64,000 bases of DNA from Clostridiales bacterium (lineage in GTDB: Bacteria; Bacillota; Peptococcia; DRI-13; UBA5745), in the NCBI GenBank assembly GCA_009782505.1, contig WRIW01000001.1, positions 1 through 64,000 on the forward strand, given 5' to 3'. Made by a program: the position numbers and the translations under genes. Within the stretch, counting starts at the first letter, position 1. The number at the start of each line of letters is the position of its first letter. The notes under the pieces are model-generated. The model was not told the DNA's origin and did not search any database. It saw nothing but the letters and a program-made list of their open reading frames with translations. Of this stretch, positions 54,492-62,395 are shown one piece after another.

Positions 54492-54513
54492 CCGACCCCC
54501 CCTCCTTTCGTCC

Positions 54514-54522
54514 ATCATATCA
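54514..54522 (-). promoter_or_regulatory. Extended -10 promoter of the lipoprotein operon
   Basis: On the minus strand TGATATGAT is a TG-n extended -10 element just upstream of the lipoprotein's ribosome site. The -35 is weak. Confidence 0.4.
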
Positions 54523-54559
54523 TGAAACGATTGTTCAGGAAAGAAAAAACCCGCTTTGC

Positions 54560-54588
54560 TTGAAATTTTAAAAGAACGGCCATATAAT
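54560..54588 (+). promoter_or_regulatory. ppdK: Strong promoter of ppdK
   Basis: -35 TTGAAA (54560-54565), 17 bp spacer, perfect -10 TATAAT (54583-54588). The roughly 50 nt AT-rich leader ends with GAGGAG. Confidence 0.75.
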
Positions 54589-54645
54589 TGAATAAGTGAG
54601 CCCCATGGCCATATTATATTATTTATTATAGAGGAGTGTAATGCG

Positions 54646-57291
54646 ATGACTGAGATGAAATTTGTGTATCTGTTTGAAGAGGGGCAGGCTGATAAAAAGG
54701 CTTTGCTCGGCGGCAAGGGGGCGAATCTTGCCGAGATGACCAATATCGGGCTGCCCGTCCCTCCCGGGCTTACGCTGACCACGGATACCTGCAACGCGTA
54801 CTTTAAAGCCGGCAAAGTGTTTCCCCAGGGTATGGAAAAGCAGCTTTGGGAGAAGCTGGCGGATGTGGAGAAGAAAATCGGTAAGACCTTCGGCGACGTT
54901 AACGACCCCCTGCTGGTATCGGTGCGCTCCGGCGCCCCCATATCCATGCCGGGCATGATGGATACCATACTCAATCTGGGCCTCAACGACGAGACGGTGA
55001 AAGGCTTGATCAGCGCTACCGACAACCCCCGGTTTTCCCTGGACAGCTACAGAAGGTTCATCCAGATGTTTGGCGACGTCGTCATGGGCGTCGAGCACGG
55101 GAAATTTGAGGAAGCGCTGGAAAAGCAGAAAAAAGCCCAGGGCGCGAAAGAGGATAAGGATCTTAACGCGGATTCCCTCAGGGCGCTCATCGACGAGTAT
55201 AAGCAAATCGTCACGCGGGAAGCCGGTGAAGACTTCCCCGTGGAGCCCAGGTTGCAGTTGCTGAAAGCCATCGAAGCGGTATTTGCCTCCTGGTTCAGCC
55301 CCAGGGCGGCCGTCTACCGGCAGATCAATAAGATCCCGGAAGACCTGGGCACCGCCGTCAACGTCCAGTGCATGGTATTTGGCAATATGGGGGATGATTC
55401 CGGCACAGGCGTGGCATTTACCAGGAATCCCTCCACGGGGGAAAACGTACTCTATGGCGAGTATCTGATGAACGCCCAGGGCGAAGACGTAGTAGCGGGG
55501 ATCAGGACCCCTCAGCCCATCGCCATGCTGGAGAAAGACTCCCCTGCGGTGTTCGGCCAGTTTGTGAACGTCTGCTCCACGCTGGAAAAGCATTACCGCG
55601 ACGTACAGGATATCGAGTTTACCATCCAAAACCAGAAGCTCTTCGTCCTGCAGACGAGGAGCGGCAAGCGCACGGCCCAGGCCGGCATCAACATCGCTGT
55701 GGATATGGTCGGCGAAGGGCTCATCACTAAGGAAGAAGCCCTGCTTCGCGTCGCCCCCGCCGATCTTGAGCAGGTCCTGCACCGTCAGGTCGACCCAAGC
55801 GTCAAGTTTGACGTATTGGCTACCGGCCTGCCCGCTTCGCCGGGCGCCGCTTCCGGCCATATCGTCTTTGACGCGGATACGGCCCAGGCCCGGGGCAACG
55901 ACGGTGACAAGGTCATCCTGGTGCGGACAGAGACGACCCCGGACGACATCCATGGCATCGTCATGGCCCAAGGCATACTCACCAGCCGGGGCGGGATGAC
56001 CAGCCACGCAGCGGTGGTCGCCAGGGGTATGGGCAAATGCTGCGTCTGCGGCTGCGACGCCTTAGATATCGACTTGAACGCGAAGACCATCACCGTCGGC
56101 TCGACGGTGCTGAGGGAAAACGACTTGATCTCCCTGGACGGCAGCACCGGCCGTGTGATCCCGGGCCAGGTACCTCTCATCGACCCTGAGCTCAGCGAGG
56201 CTTTCCGTACGTTCCTGGGATGGGCCGACGAAGTCCGGAGCCTGGGCGTATACGCCAACGCCGATACGCCGGAAGACGCGGCGAAAGCCCTGGAGATGGG
56301 GGCCACCGGCATAGGCCTCTGTCGGACAGAGCATATGTTTATGCAGCAGGAACGGCTTCCCATCGTGCAGAAGATGATACTTGCCGGGACGCTGGAGCAG
56401 AGGCAGGAAGCCCTGGATCAGCTGCTTCCCTTCCAAGAGGACGACTTCTACGGCATCCTGAAGGCTATGGACGGACGGGAAGTCACCATACGCCTGCTGG
56501 ACCCCCCTCTCCACGAATTCCTGCCGGATATGGAGAGCCTGGTAGTGGAAGTGACCACTCTGAAGCTGACAAACGGCGACAAAGGCAAGCTTGAGGAGCT
56601 GGAGGCCTTGCTGCGTAAGGTCCGCGCCCTCCATGAGGCGAACCCCATGCTTGGTACCAGGGGATGTCGCGTGGGTGTCCAGTATCCGGAGATCTACCGG
56701 ATGCAGGCCAGGGCCATCTTCCAGGCTGCTGCCCGGCTGAAGAAAGAAGGCTTCGATCCCAAGCCCCAGGTAGAGATACCCCTGGTGATCGACCCGGGCG
56801 AGCTGACCTTGCTCAGGGGAGCCATCGAGGAAGAAGCGAAGCTGGTCGCGGGTAAGGCCGGCATTGCCCTGGAATGCCTCGTCGGGGTCATGCTGGAGCT
56901 GCCCCGGGCATGCCTCATGGCGAAAGAGCTGGCGAAGCACTCCGATTTCATGACCTTCGGTACCAACGACTTGACGCAGACGGCTCTGGGATTCAGCAGG
57001 GACGACGCCGAAGGTAAGTTCCTGACCCACTACCTCGATCACAAGATATTCGCCGAAAACCCCTTCGCCGTGCTTGACCTCAGCGGTGTAGGCGAGTTGA
57101 TGGATATAGCGGTATCCCGGGGGCGTTCGGAGAAAACCGGCTTGAGCTTCGGCATCTGCGGCGAGCATGGGGGCGACCCGGAGTCCGTCCACTTCTGCCA
57201 TAAAGTAAATCTGAGCTTTGTAAGCTGCTCGCCTTTCCGGGTGCCGGTAGCCAGGCTGGCGGCAGCCCAAGCCGCCCTGGAAAGCAAATAA
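54646..57291 (+). CDS. ppdK: Pyruvate, phosphate dikinase
   Basis: PPDK interconverts pyruvate, ATP and Pi with PEP, AMP and PPi; in anaerobes it serves glycolysis or gluconeogenesis. 881 residues, the normal length. N-terminal ATP-grasp (LLGGKGANLAEMTNIGLPVP; SVRSGAPISMPGMMDTILNL), swivelling phosphohistidine domain (GGMTSHAAVVARGMGK) and C-terminal TIM barrel (GLCRTEHMF; FGTNDLTQTALGFSRDD; the acid cysteine in GICGEHGG) are complete. It is a single gene under a strong promoter; element C follows 19 bp after the stop. Confidence 0.97.
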   Translation: MTEMKFVYLFEEGQADKKALLGGKGANLAEMTNIGLPVPPGLTLTTDTCNAYFKAGKVFPQGMEKQLWEKLADVEKKIGKTFGDVNDPLLVSVRSGAPISMPGMMDTILNLGLNDETVKGLISATDNPRFSLDSYRRFIQMFGDVVMGVEHGKFEEALEKQKKAQGAKEDKDLNADSLRALIDEYKQIVTREAGEDFPVEPRLQLLKAIEAVFASWFSPRAAVYRQINKIPEDLGTAVNVQCMVFGNMGDDSGTGVAFTRNPSTGENVLYGEYLMNAQGEDVVAGIRTPQPIAMLEKDSPAVFGQFVNVCSTLEKHYRDVQDIEFTIQNQKLFVLQTRSGKRTAQAGINIAVDMVGEGLITKEEALLRVAPADLEQVLHRQVDPSVKFDVLATGLPASPGAASGHIVFDADTAQARGNDGDKVILVRTETTPDDIHGIVMAQGILTSRGGMTSHAAVVARGMGKCCVCGCDALDIDLNAKTITVGSTVLRENDLISLDGSTGRVIPGQVPLIDPELSEAFRTFLGWADEVRSLGVYANADTPEDAAKALEMGATGIGLCRTEHMFMQQERLPIVQKMILAGTLEQRQEALDQLLPFQEDDFYGILKAMDGREVTIRLLDPPLHEFLPDMESLVVEVTTLKLTNGDKGKLEELEALLRKVRALHEANPMLGTRGCRVGVQYPEIYRMQARAIFQAAARLKKEGFDPKPQVEIPLVIDPGELTLLRGAIEEEAKLVAGKAGIALECLVGVMLELPRACLMAKELAKHSDFMTFGTNDLTQTALGFSRDDAEGKFLTHYLDHKIFAENPFAVLDLSGVGELMDIAVSRGRSEKTGLSFGICGEHGGDPESVHFCHKVNLSFVSCSPFRVPVARLAAAQAALESK

Positions 57292-57310
57292 AAGTTCGAT
57301 AGCGTATATT

Positions 57311-57531
57311 AAAACCGCCTGAAGCCGCTGTATATCCGGCGACTTTGGACAACGTCGTCTCAAATCACACGGACAATCAACCAAGTAAGCCGTAAAGCAG
57401 ACAGGATGTCTGCTTAGGCGGAGCACGACACGATGTCGTGTCGTAGCCGTTAGGCTTTGTACCGTGATTGACGTGATGATTTGCGGAGGTTGTCCAGGGA
57501 GCCAGATAAACAGCGGCGTTAGGCGGATTTT
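57311..57531. repeat. Palindromic element C (family A/B/C), 221 bp
   Basis: It lies between the convergent ppdK and xerD. The arms start AAAACCGCCTGAAGCCGCTG at the left and, read inward from the right, AAAATCCGCCTAACGCCGCT, and keep pairing with gaps for about 80 bp. Two tip hairpins are perfect: AAGCAGACA / TGTCTGCTT with loop GGA (57395-57415), and CACGACA / TGTCGTG with loop CGA (57424-57440). The core between and after them (GGCGGAGCACGACACGA; GTAGCCGTTAGGCTTTG) aligns with elements A and B, while the outer arms have diverged. The right end may extend transcription termination for either gene, but no T-run stands out. Confidence 0.82.
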
Positions 57532-57542
57532 GTATGCCCAAA

Positions 57543-58439
57543 TCAGGCTCTTGGGTGGCTCTTTTTGTATGCCTCCCGGAGCCGCTGATCCGTCAAATGC
57601 GTATACACCTGGGTCGTGGAGACGTCTGAGTGCCCCAACAACTCCTGCACGGAGCGGAGGTCCGCGCCGCCGATGAGCAGGCTTGTGGCGAAAGAATGCC
57701 GGAAAGTATGGGGGCTGACCTGGGCTTGTATCCCCGCCCTGCCGGCTCTATCCCTGACCATACCCCAGAGCCACTGGCGGCTCAAAGGTTTCCCCCGCCG
57801 GTTGAGGAATACGGCCCTTTCGCCGGGATCGGCCGCCGCCACCGGGCGGCAGGAGGTCAGATAATTCCTGATGGCGGTGATCGCTTTCCCGCCTATGGGT
57901 ACGATGCGCTCCTTATTGCCCTTGCCTATGCAGCGCAGATAACCCAGATCCAGGTCCAAATCCCGAAGCTGAAGGCTTAGCAGTTCCGAAGCCCTCAGGC
58001 CGCCGGCATACAGCAGCTCCAGTATAGCCATGTCGCGTATGTCCGCGAGGCTCCCGGGCGGATCCATACTGTCCAGTATCCGCTCCACATCCTCATTGGA
58101 CAAAGCCTTGGGGAGTATCTCCGCCTTTTTTGGGTTATCCATAAAGGCGGCGGGGTCGCTTGCCATCCGTTTTTCTTTCCTCAGATAATGAAAAAAGCCC
58201 CGCAAAGCGGAAAGCTTCCTGGAAATCGTGACCGGCTTGACGCCTTTGCTTCTCAAGTCATGAAGGTACGTCGTCATCAACGATAAGTCAACGGAATCCC
58301 ATCCGTCGATATTCTTTTGACTCATATAGCGGACAAAACCCATCAAATCTCCGCGATAACCCGCAGCGGTGCTTTTTGCCAAACCGATTTCCACGACCAG
58401 GTACAAGGCGTACTCTTCCACAGCCTGCTCAAAATCCAT
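57543..58439 (-). CDS. xerD: Tyrosine recombinase XerD
   Basis: XerD resolves chromosome dimers at dif together with XerC. 298 residues, normal length. The N-terminal SAM-like core-binding domain (VVEIGLAKSTAAGYRGDL) precedes the catalytic domain with Arg in AGGLRASELLSL, Lys in CIGKGNKERIVPI, His-x-x-Arg in HTFRHSFATSLL, His in LGHSDVSTTQVY and the nucleophile Tyr in the same stretch. It overlaps recN by 11 bp. Its place in the recN block and its length argue for a chromosomal XerD rather than an integron or phage integrase. Confidence 0.93.
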   Translation of the reverse strand: MDFEQAVEEYALYLVVEIGLAKSTAAGYRGDLMGFVRYMSQKNIDGWDSVDLSLMTTYLHDLRSKGVKPVTISRKLSALRGFFHYLRKEKRMASDPAAFMDNPKKAEILPKALSNEDVERILDSMDPPGSLADIRDMAILELLYAGGLRASELLSLQLRDLDLDLGYLRCIGKGNKERIVPIGGKAITAIRNYLTSCRPVAAADPGERAVFLNRRGKPLSRQWLWGMVRDRAGRAGIQAQVSPHTFRHSFATSLLIGGADLRSVQELLGHSDVSTTQVYTHLTDQRLREAYKKSHPRA

Positions 58440-60117
58440 CGGTCGCCCCCCCCTGCTTCAACATGCTTTCCGCGTGGCGCCGTAAGTCCTCCGAAGCCAT
58501 ATCGCCGCTCAGCATACGCATTAGCTCCCGCACCCGGCCCTGCCCGTCCAGCTCTTTGATCCCGGTAGTGGTCCGGCCTGCCTGCTCCGCTTTCTCCAGC
58601 AGGAAATGCTGGCCTGCTTTAGCCGCTAAAACCGGCGAATGGGTAACGCAGACGACTTGCTGATCCGCGCTGATGGAAAAAAGCTTTTCCGCCACCGACT
58701 GTATGGTGACCCCGCCGATACCGGAGTCGATTTCGTCAAAAATCAAAGTCTCGCAGGTATCGCTGGAAGCCAGGATGCGTTTCACCGCCAGGGTGATCCG
58801 GGAAAGCTCCCCGCCGGAAGCGATTTTTGCCAGGGGCAGATAGGGTTCGCCGGTATTGGTGGAGATGAGGAATTCCACTTCATCCGTGCCTTTTGGCCCA
58901 GGGGCGTGACTCCGTATATCCACTTGGAATCGCGCGGCTTTCATAGCCAAATCGGCAAACTCCCCGTTGATTTCCGCCTCCAGCTGTATCCTTACCTCAG
59001 ACCGGAGACGGGATAACTCCGCTGCATGGGTCTCATATAAGACCTTCGCCCCGGCTTCGTTCTCCGCCCATTCCTTTTCGTTGTGCCCATACTCCTCCAT
59101 CTCTTCCAGCTCGGCGGCGAGGGAAGAACGGAACTTCAATATGGCCTCCGTCCCTTCCCCGTACTTCTTGCCCAGGGATTTGATACGGTATAGGCGGTTT
59201 TCCGCCTCCTCAAGGCGCGCGGGGGACATGTCCATCTGGTCTTTATACTTGTCGATTTCCCTGGATATCTCGTCTAAGATATAGGAAGCGGGCTCCAGTC
59301 GCTCATACATGCCTTCCAGCTCCGGGTCGTATTTCTCCAGATCTTTGAGTTGCTGCATCGCCTTTGATAACAGGTCGTAGGCGGATTCCCCCTCCTCGTA
59401 CTGAAAAAGGAAGCGGTAGGCCTGGTTCAGCTGTTTGACTATCCTTTGGCTGTGGGTCAGCCGCCGTACTTCTTTCTCCAGCCCCTCTTCTTCCCCGGGG
59501 CTGAGCCCGGCGTCGTCGATCTCGCCCATCTGATAGAGAAGGAAATCCTTTTTCGCGGCGAAAGCCTGCTGGTTTTCCCGCGCCTTTTGCAGCTTGCTCT
59601 CAAGCTCCTTCCAGCTCGCATAGGCGTCGCCTGCCTTACCCTTTACTTCAATGAGCTTCCCCCCCCCGTAGGTATCCAATATATCCAGCTGCTTATGGCT
59701 CTGCATGATCTGCTGGTACTCGTGCTGCCCGTGGATATCCAATAATCCCGCCGCCAGCTGGCGGTACCGGCTGAGAGTCACGGTACAGCCATTGATCCGG
59801 CATGTGTTTTTGCCGCCTTCGTTCAGCTCGCGGCTGAGGGTGAAAGAATCCTCCTCCCCCTCCCAGCCCCCATCCCGCAGGGCCGGGTACACCGGATGGC
59901 CGGCGCGTAAGCTGAACACCCCCTCGATATAGGCTTTGCCGGCGCCATGGCGTATCATTTCCCCGGAAGCGCGCCCCCCAAGGAGTACGGATACGGCGTC
60001 GATGAGGATGGATTTCCCCGCCCCCGTCTCGCCGCTCATCACGGTAAAGGGGGTTCGGAAGTCGATTTCCAGATAATCGATGATCGCGAATTGTTTGATC
60101 AGCAAACGCTCAAACAT
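58429..60117 (-). CDS. recN: DNA repair protein RecN
   Basis: An SMC-like ATPase acting early at double-strand breaks. 562 residues. Walker A GETGAGKSILIDAVSVLL near the N-terminus, two coiled-coil arms (about 155-370) and the C-terminal head with KIASGGELSRITLAVK and IFDEIDSGIGG. The argR gene is 15 bp upstream. Confidence 0.96.
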   Translation of the reverse strand: MFERLLIKQFAIIDYLEIDFRTPFTVMSGETGAGKSILIDAVSVLLGGRASGEMIRHGAGKAYIEGVFSLRAGHPVYPALRDGGWEGEEDSFTLSRELNEGGKNTCRINGCTVTLSRYRQLAAGLLDIHGQHEYQQIMQSHKQLDILDTYGGGKLIEVKGKAGDAYASWKELESKLQKARENQQAFAAKKDFLLYQMGEIDDAGLSPGEEEGLEKEVRRLTHSQRIVKQLNQAYRFLFQYEEGESAYDLLSKAMQQLKDLEKYDPELEGMYERLEPASYILDEISREIDKYKDQMDMSPARLEEAENRLYRIKSLGKKYGEGTEAILKFRSSLAAELEEMEEYGHNEKEWAENEAGAKVLYETHAAELSRLRSEVRIQLEAEINGEFADLAMKAARFQVDIRSHAPGPKGTDEVEFLISTNTGEPYLPLAKIASGGELSRITLAVKRILASSDTCETLIFDEIDSGIGGVTIQSVAEKLFSISADQQVVCVTHSPVLAAKAGQHFLLEKAEQAGRTTTGIKELDGQGRVRELMRMLSGDMASEDLRRHAESMLKQGGATDGF

Positions 60118-60132
60118 CTGTCCATCCCCGCC

Positions 60133-60585
60133 TTACTGCTCAATCATCTCCCGGAGCCTGTCCATCATGACCGCCACATGGTCTTTCGATTTCGCCACGA
60201 CCAGGATCGTATCGTCGCCGGCCACCGCCCCCAGATACTCTTCCCACTCCGCCCCGTCTAAAAGGGAACAGACGCTATTTGCGTTGCCGGGTAAAGTGTG
60301 GATCACGATGATGTTTTCGCTTTCGGCGATACGCAATACCGCGTCGCGGAGTATCCTCCTCAGCCGCGTATTATCCTGTATGGACGGCTGCCCGCTGGGC
60401 AGGCCGTAGGCGTATCCGTCGCCCCTGGCCACCTTTACCAGGCGTAGCTCCTTTATGTCCCGGGAGACCGTAGCCTGGGTAACGCTGATGCCCTCGTTCA
60501 AGAGATGCTGCGCCAGCTCCTCCTGGGTCCCGATAGGCTCCTGATTGATGATTTCCATGATTCTCTTCTGGCGTTTGCTTTTCAT
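60133..60585 (-). CDS. argR: Arginine repressor ArgR
   Basis: An arginine-binding hexameric repressor. ATG 60585, 8 bp after GGGAGG, gives 150 residues; the track's earlier TTG lacks such a site. Winged helix: EELAQHLLNEGISVTQATVS followed by RDIKELRLVK. The C-terminal arginine-binding domain has AGDDTILVV. No arginine genes lie in the window; the argR-recN pair is conserved across Firmicutes. Confidence 0.94.
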   Translation of the reverse strand: MKSKRQKRIMEIINQEPIGTQEELAQHLLNEGISVTQATVSRDIKELRLVKVARGDGYAYGLPSGQPSIQDNTRLRRILRDAVLRIAESENIIVIHTLPGNANSVCSLLDGAEWEEYLGAVAGDDTILVVAKSKDHVAVMMDRLREMIEQ

Positions 60586-60603
60586 CGTCAACCCCTCCCC
60601 GTA

Positions 60604-61470
60604 TCATTCATAACGCACTGCGGTATCGCTGCCAAATTTCGTCTTGAGCAAGGAGAAAAACTTCAATGGCGCCAACCGGATAAATATCGCCTTATAAGGA
60701 GCTTTCTTAATGAGTATCCGGTCTTTTTCCTGTAGAGGTTGGCTTGCTTGCCCGTCCACGGTGAGCAGCACCTCGCTGGATACGTCCTCCAGCTCGATGG
60801 TGCAATGCTTATCCGGGGGGATGACTGTGGGCCGGGCGGTGATGGTATGCGGGCAGATCCACGTCTGTATCATCACTTCAAGGGAAGGGTGGACCACAGG
60901 CCCTCCCGCGGAGAGCGAGTAAGCCGTGGAACCCGTCGGCGACGCGATGATGATGCCGTCCCCCTTGCAGCTTCCGGCAAAATCGTTCTCCACCCAGAAA
61001 TTGATCTCCAAAAGCCGCGATAATGCGCCTTTGTGTATCACCACGTCGTTTAACCCGCACATCTCCCGTATGGTTTTCCCGTTTCTGCGAACCTCCACCT
61101 GGAGCATCATACGGTGGTCTTCCGTATACTCCCCTCTGAACACCTGTTCGAGCCCGCGATATAGATTTTCCGCCTCGACCTCCGTCAGAAAGCCCAGGTT
61201 CCCCATATTCACGCCCAGTATTGGTATGCTGTGAGGCGCGGTTATCCTCGCCGCGCTAAGCAGCGTCCCGTCGCCGCCCATGGCGACCACCATATCGGTA
61301 TCCTCCATCAGGGGCTCCTCGCTGGGCGCCGCCAGATCCGGCGGCGCGTCTTCCTGCCTTGCCAGGGCATAGGACTGATATCCATGGCTTGCGAGCCATC
61401 CGGCGAGCCGCGCGGCGAACTCCTGGGCTTTTTCCTGCCGCACATTCGTAATGAGGCCGATTTTCTGCAT
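60604..61470 (-). CDS. nadK: NAD kinase
   Basis: It phosphorylates NAD to NADP. The track begins at 61524; ATG 61470 with AAAGGA upstream and MQKIGLITNVRQEKAQEFA fits the family, giving 288 residues. Motifs: VAMGGDGTLLSAAR, GVNMGNLGFLTEVE, SPTGSTAYSLSAGGPVVHP. Confidence 0.94.
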   Translation of the reverse strand: MQKIGLITNVRQEKAQEFAARLAGWLASHGYQSYALARQEDAPPDLAAPSEEPLMEDTDMVVAMGGDGTLLSAARITAPHSIPILGVNMGNLGFLTEVEAENLYRGLEQVFRGEYTEDHRMMLQVEVRRNGKTIREMCGLNDVVIHKGALSRLLEINFWVENDFAGSCKGDGIIIASPTGSTAYSLSAGGPVVHPSLEVMIQTWICPHTITARPTVIPPDKHCTIELEDVSSEVLLTVDGQASQPLQEKDRILIKKAPYKAIFIRLAPLKFFSLLKTKFGSDTAVRYE

Positions 61471-61498
61471 ACATATCCTTTCCTTAGACGAGCTGCGC

Positions 61499-62395
61499 CT
61501 ACATCTTAAGCGGCGTGTAAACACCGCTTTTCGGGCGCTTCAGCGCCGCGAAGGCTTCTTCGATGATTTCGCCGCATAAGCGGGGATCGATCCCCCCGCC
61601 GCCGCTTTTGCCATCCGGGCCGGCTGCCTTCCCGAACCACAGCAGATACTCGATATTGCCTTGCGGGCCCGTGACCGGCGACCACGTGGCGCCGTATGCT
61701 TCCAGCCCTACCCCGGGCAATACGGCAAGGACTTTTTGGAACACTTCCCGATGAGCCGAAGGATCCTTGACTACGCCTTTTTTGCCTACCTGCCCCCGTC
61801 CGGCCTCAAACTGCGGTTTGATCAACGCCACCCCGGAGCCTTGCGCGCCCAGGAGCGCGGGGACGGGAGGCAAGACTTTGTCCAGGGAGATGAAGGAAAC
61901 GTCTATGGTGACGAAATCCACATCTTCCCCGATGGCGTCCGGGGTCAGGTAGCGCGCGTTCGTCTTCTCCAGGACGACGACCCTGGGATCCTGCCTAAGC
62001 TTCCAATCCAGCTGCCCGTAACCCACGTCCACCGCGAAGACCTTAGCCGCGCCGTTCTGCAAGGCGCAGTCGGTGAATCCACCGGTAGAAGCGCCGATAT
62101 CCAGGACCACCAGGCCCGACAAGTCGATGGGGAAAACCTCCAAAGCCTTCGCCAGCTTGAGGCCGCCTCTGCTCGCGTAAGGCGTCTGCCGCCCTTTGAC
62201 CCGCAGCTCCTTGAGGACGCTTATCATCTCTCCGGCTTTGTCGATGCGGTTCGCGCCCTCGTACACCTGGCCGGCCATGATTTGGGCTTTGGCCTTCTCT
62301 CTGCTGGGCGCCAGGCCCTGGCGGACAAGCAAGATATCAGCCCGCTCTTTGTCTTTGGCTTTCTCCGGCCCCTTGCCCTCGCCGCTCACCGGCAC
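61499..62395 (-). CDS. tlyA: TlyA-family rRNA methyltransferase (hemolysin-like)
   Basis: 298 residues with an N-terminal S4 domain (ADILLVRQGLAPSREKAKAQ) and an FtsJ-type methyltransferase with DIGASTGGFTDCALQNGAAK and DVSFISLDKVLP. The family 2'-O-methylates rRNA; some members were named hemolysins. The start is GTG 62395, overlapping the dxs stop by 10 bp. Confidence 0.92.
   Translation of the reverse strand: MPVSGEGKGPEKAKDKERADILLVRQGLAPSREKAKAQIMAGQVYEGANRIDKAGEMISVLKELRVKGRQTPYASRGGLKLAKALEVFPIDLSGLVVLDIGASTGGFTDCALQNGAAKVFAVDVGYGQLDWKLRQDPRVVVLEKTNARYLTPDAIGEDVDFVTIDVSFISLDKVLPPVPALLGAQGSGVALIKPQFEAGRGQVGKKGVVKDPSAHREVFQKVLAVLPGVGLEAYGATWSPVTGPQGNIEYLLWFGKAAGPDGKSGGGGIDPRLCGEIIEEAFAALKRPKSGVYTPLKM

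Noticed and set aside
54619-57426. Two long minus-strand ORFs (462 and 454 aa) antisense to ppdK
   Set aside because: The plus strand encodes a complete, fully conserved PPDK; the antisense frames are low in family-like motifs and are open because of high GC codon bias.
57543-58439. Integron or phage integrase instead of XerD
   Set aside because: The length, the full XerD catalytic set and the fixed place behind recN match the housekeeping recombinase; no integron-specific insert or cassette genes are seen.
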